From Tetranychus cinnabarinus (taxonomy: Eukaryota > Arthropoda > Arachnida > Trombidiformes > Tetranychidae): a stretch of 64,000 nt of DNA. The notes beneath the pieces were generated by a model. It was not told the origin of the DNA, did not search any database, and saw only the letters and a program-made list of their open reading frames with translations. Positions 61,129-64,000 of the stretch are shown one piece after another. Both the position numbers and the translations under genes were made by a program. The stretch is from NCBI GenBank assembly GCA_022266195.1, contig WHVY01000001.1:14694001-14758000 (forward strand), in the 5' to 3' direction. Position 1 is the first letter of the stretch. Each line of letters starts with the position of its first letter.

Positions 61129-62472
61129 ATGTGGTGTCCAAAAAGAAGACGAACTGATTCGTTTGAAGATGGAAAGGAAAGCAAGATGCCAACTCTTGAA
61201 CCTAGTGGTGATGAACCAGCCATTAAAATACGTGTTGGGTCCAGAAAAAGTAAACTTGCACTCATTCAAACTGAGGTTGTCATCAGTGAACTGAGAAAAT
61301 TTTACACTGAAAAGGATTATCAGTTTGAGCTGATCACAATGACAACGAAAGGCGATCACATTCTAGATACACCACTATCTCAAATAGGTTCTAAATCTTT
61401 ATTCACCAAAGAACTTGAAGACGGTTTACTAAATAAGTCGATTGATTTTGTTGTTCACTCTCTCAAGGATTTGCCTACTACTTTGCCTCCTAAACTCTGT
61501 GTAGCAGCTATACTTGAGTAAGTATTCACTTTAAGCATAATAAATAATTTAGCTCAATACCAATTTGTTTACAATGCTAATTCCATACAAATTGTTCTTT
61601 ACAGGAGAGAATGTCCCGACGATGCTGTAGTTCTGAAAAGTTCCCTTAAGTTGGATAAACCATTTACACTTATCCAACCACCTAGTGATAATAAATCCGA
61701 ATGGGTTGCAAAACACAATATAAAAGAACCAATTGTTATTGGAACTTCATCTCTTAGACGAATAGCTCAGCTAAGATTTTATAATCCTGAAGTTGAACCA
61801 ATCGATATTAGAGGAAATCTTACGACAAGAATGAATAAGCTGGATGATCCAGATGGACCTTATTCAGCTTTGATTCTTGCTTATGCTGGGTTGAAACGGA
61901 GTGGCTATGAAGACCGAATCTCTCATCAGCTGGACTCTAATTGGTGGTATGCCGTTGGTCAAGGTGCATTAGCAATCGAGTGTCGTGAAGATGATTTAGA
62001 GACAATACGATTTTTGAGTCCTTTAATCCATTGCAAAACCACTTTTGAAGTAATAGCAGAACGTGTTTTCATGGCAAAACTTGAAGGAGGATGTTCAGTC
62101 CCGCTGGGAGTTCGATGTTCATGGGATCCACCAGATATTGTTAATGAAGACTTTGGCGATGAAAAACGCAGGATAAAGCTGACACTTCACGGTTCTGTTT
62201 TTTCGGTGGATGGTACTAAATCAATTAAAACCCACGAGGAAGCTGATCTTGCAGATGAAATTGATATCGATGACGTTATTGAAGAGACGAAACACTTCAC
62301 CAGCATTTGTTTACCTCCTTCTAATGCTCCTTGTTATTCAACAGTTAGACGCAACTTTATAAATAGTGCTAAAATAGGACTTAAATTAGCGGAAAAATTC
62401 AGAAAATTAGGTGCAATGGAAATATTACAAGAGATTAGAAAGTTCAAAAGTCCTACAGATAAAGACGACTAA
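61129..62472 (+). CDS. HMBS: Hydroxymethylbilane synthase (porphobilinogen deaminase)
   Basis: Joins four porphobilinogens into hydroxymethylbilane in haem synthesis, in the cytosol. Exons 61129-61517 and 61605-62472 join in frame (1257 bp, 418 residues versus 361 in human). After a polar N-terminus come [90 protein letters not shown] and the cofactor cysteine in [11 protein letters not shown] (about Cys293). The extra length comes from the N-terminus and insertions after the cofactor loop, such as [16 protein letters not shown]. The frame is open upstream of the ATG at 61129 but has no earlier ATG. All active-site motifs are intact. Confidence 0.95.
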
Positions 62473-63102
62473 ATTAGTTAGATGAATTGTAGCAGGTCGT
62501 TATTGAAATTCAATTGTTTAAATTAATTTCTACTTCTAACGACTTGACAATTTTTTCATTCCCAATATAAAATATACTTGCTAAAAAATGCTTATTTATG
62601 ATAATAGCCGCATGTGCAAATAAAAACAAGTATCTGTCACCTTATTTTTCACGCTATACAATGTAAGCTCGAAAAAAATCGTAACACCTGGGATACTTCT
62701 CTTGTTAGTTGATTATCAATGTTGAATGGGGACTTTAAATGTAATATTTACTTAATTTTAATGGTGGTCTTTAGTAAATTATGATAAGTAAGCAACAAAT
62801 TTTCTACAGTGACTTTTAGGTACAAATGATGTAACTTGTAAATGTAAATGACTTTCTAGAATTAATTTATAATATATATTTACATTGATTTGATAAAATA
62901 CGAACATTTTCCTACTTTCTCAATCATTCGATACATTGCTTGGTAACTGTAAAATATGTCGACGATGATTCATTTAAATGAATCTTCAATTTATCATGTC
63001 TAATCCATTGATTATAAATACGTTTCGAATTGAAAACTTTGAAATTTTCTACTCAAATTATGTATTTATTTGTATATTATAATAAATTATTTATACTATT
63101 TA
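62473..63102. other. Convergent 3' region of HMBS and MTG2
   Basis: AT-rich tail-to-tail space, no coding frame. TTTATT near 63063-63100 offers minus-strand poly(A) signals for MTG2, and AATATAAAATATA-type sequence near 62566 may serve HMBS. Confidence 0.45.
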
Positions 63103-64000
63103 TTACCATTTAAAACCTTCTTCGTCGGGTTCTGGTTTGTTATACAAATCGTATAAGGCTCTTAAGTGCTTAAGAAATTCAGTTAAATTGTAACCATATT
63201 TTCCTGACACAGGTATTACTGGTAATGGAATTTCATCTTTCACTGTATTTTCTGCTATATAACTTTTAAGCTCATCCAATTTGTGTAGCAAGTCTTCAGA
63301 ATCGTATTTAGATGCTATAATACAATGTGGACGTTTAGATAATCCCATTTTATATTGCTCTAATTCGTATTTTAAGGCCTCTAATTGTTTCCAGGGTTCT
63401 GGTAAGCTAATATCTATAACATAAAACAAGCAAACACACTTCTCGACGTGCTTCAGAAAATCATGACCCAAACCTTGATTTTCATGAGCTCCTTCGATAA
63501 GACCAGGTAAATCGGCAACAGCAATTTGTTCATAATCAGAGTATTCGATAACTCCAATGTGAGGTACTAATGTCGTGAAAGGATAATCTGCAACCATTGG
63601 AGTAGCTCTAGATATAGCTCGGAGTAAAGTTGATTTTCCAACGTTAGGAAATCCAATCAAACCTGCATGAGCAAAGCATCTCATCTCTAATATAAGTTGT
63701 CGAGTTTCACCTCGGCCTCCATATTCAGCTACTCTAGGATGCCTATTCTCATTTGTTAAGAAGAAATGATTTCCTTTTCCACCTGCACCTCCTCGAGCAG
63801 CAATGAACATTTCTCCATCTTTTGCCAATTCAATTAAAATTTTCCCACTCTGTTCTTTGATTAAGGTGCCTACTGGTACATCGATGATAATATGTTTTCC
63901 ACATTTTCCTGTCAAATCTTTATTTGCTCCATCTTCTCCGTTATTACCATGATAAGTTGATTGTAAATCAGACAAAGATTTAACTCGGTCATCAGCTTTT
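63103..64000 (-). CDS. MTG2: Mitochondrial ribosome-associated Obg GTPase MTG2 (GTPBP5), 5' truncated by window edge
   Basis: Obg-family GTPase needed for large-subunit assembly of the mitochondrial ribosome. The frame is open to the right edge (KADDRVKSLSDLQSTYHGNN), so the start lies outside. Visible: the glycine-rich Obg domain (GTLIKEQSGK, AARGGAGGKGNHFFLTNENR), then the G domain with G1 GFPNVGKST, switch region YPFTTLVPHIG, G3 DLPGLIEGAHENQGLGHDFL and the C-terminal G5-like VSGKYGYNL. The G4 motif reads SKYD instead of the usual NKxD, which could affect guanine specificity or be tolerated. It resembles GTPBP5/MTG2 (LPEPWKQLEALKYELEQY) more than GTPBP10. No intron is seen in this part. 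Confidence 0.94.
   Translation of the reverse strand, partial: KADDRVKSLSDLQSTYHGNNGEDGANKDLTGKCGKHIIIDVPVGTLIKEQSGKILIELAKDGEMFIAARGGAGGKGNHFFLTNENRHPRVAEYGGRGETRQLILEMRCFAHAGLIGFPNVGKSTLLRAISRATPMVADYPFTTLVPHIGVIEYSDYEQIAVADLPGLIEGAHENQGLGHDFLKHVEKCVCLFYVIDISLPEPWKQLEALKYELEQYKMGLSKRPHCIIASKYDSEDLLHKLDELKSYIAENTVKDEIPLPVIPVSGKYGYNLTEFLKHLRALYDLYNKPEPDEEGFKW

Noticed and set aside
1..64000. Search by eye for tRNA B-box patterns, snRNA, rRNA and CRISPR-like spaced repeats
   Set aside because: No stretch had both A- and B-box-like sequence with a plausible cloverleaf, and no regularly spaced repeat array was present.

Overview
The window looks like nuclear DNA of an arthropod, most likely a chelicerate and plausibly a trombidiform (spider-mite-like) mite. 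This rests on AT-rich sequence, mostly short introns of about 70-300 bp with GT-AG borders, animal gene families (SAP30, GSE1, NIT1, claudin-like, rhabdomeric opsin, U2AF1), and small MITE-like elements. The species assignment is inference; no sequence search was possible. There is no operon, CRISPR or prokaryotic feature.

Layout, left to right. 1-1261: C-terminal part of the SUMO E1 subunit UBA2 (+). 1723-2175: small four-helix membrane protein (-). 2490-2793: MITE with TA target duplication just upstream of U2AF1. 2953-4118: U2AF1 (+, five exons). 5211-6984: adrenodoxin reductase FDXR (+, five exons). 7553-8398: TLDc-domain protein (-), followed by duplicated scraps of FDXR. 9583-10380: SAP30-like Sin3/HDAC subunit (+). 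10.4-19.5 kb: long non-coding stretch with one foldback repeat. 19500-30394: claudin-like four-helix membrane protein with an 8-kb first intron (+). 32516-34392: lysosomal glucosylceramidase (+). 34.8-36.3 kb: two degenerate, convergent copies of an unrecognised C2H2-type zinc-finger protein with a foldback MITE between them. 38328-40184: rhabdomeric opsin (-). 42057-42236: ATP synthase subunit k (+). 43.3-44.1 kb: inverted broken copy of GSE1. 44642-49912: GSE1 homologue (+). 50570-52213: MFSD4/NaGLT1-like transporter (+), followed by a broken copy of its last exon. 53.5-57.1 kb: tandem NIT1-type amidases on the minus strand, the left one frameshifted. 58.0-58.7 kb: MTAP-like pseudogene. 61129-62472: hydroxymethylbilane synthase (+). 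63103 to the right edge: mitochondrial Obg GTPase MTG2 (-).

The intact genes are largely housekeeping genes and do not form one pathway. Two touch histone-deacetylase/corepressor chromatin complexes (SAP30, GSE1). Several act in mitochondria: FDXR, ATP synthase subunit k, MTG2 and, by its presequence, possibly NIT1. HMBS supplies the cytosolic part of haem synthesis.

The most striking pattern is not a new gene system but repeated local duplication. FDXR, the region around glucosylceramidase, GSE1, the transporter and NIT1 each have partial, often inverted or internally deleted copies within a few kb of the parent. At least two of these retain intron sequence, so they were made at DNA level. 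The zinc-finger relics, a duplicated cryptic signal-peptide-like exon, and an unexplained 111-codon open frame inside the claudin-like intron are the best candidates for undescribed coding material.
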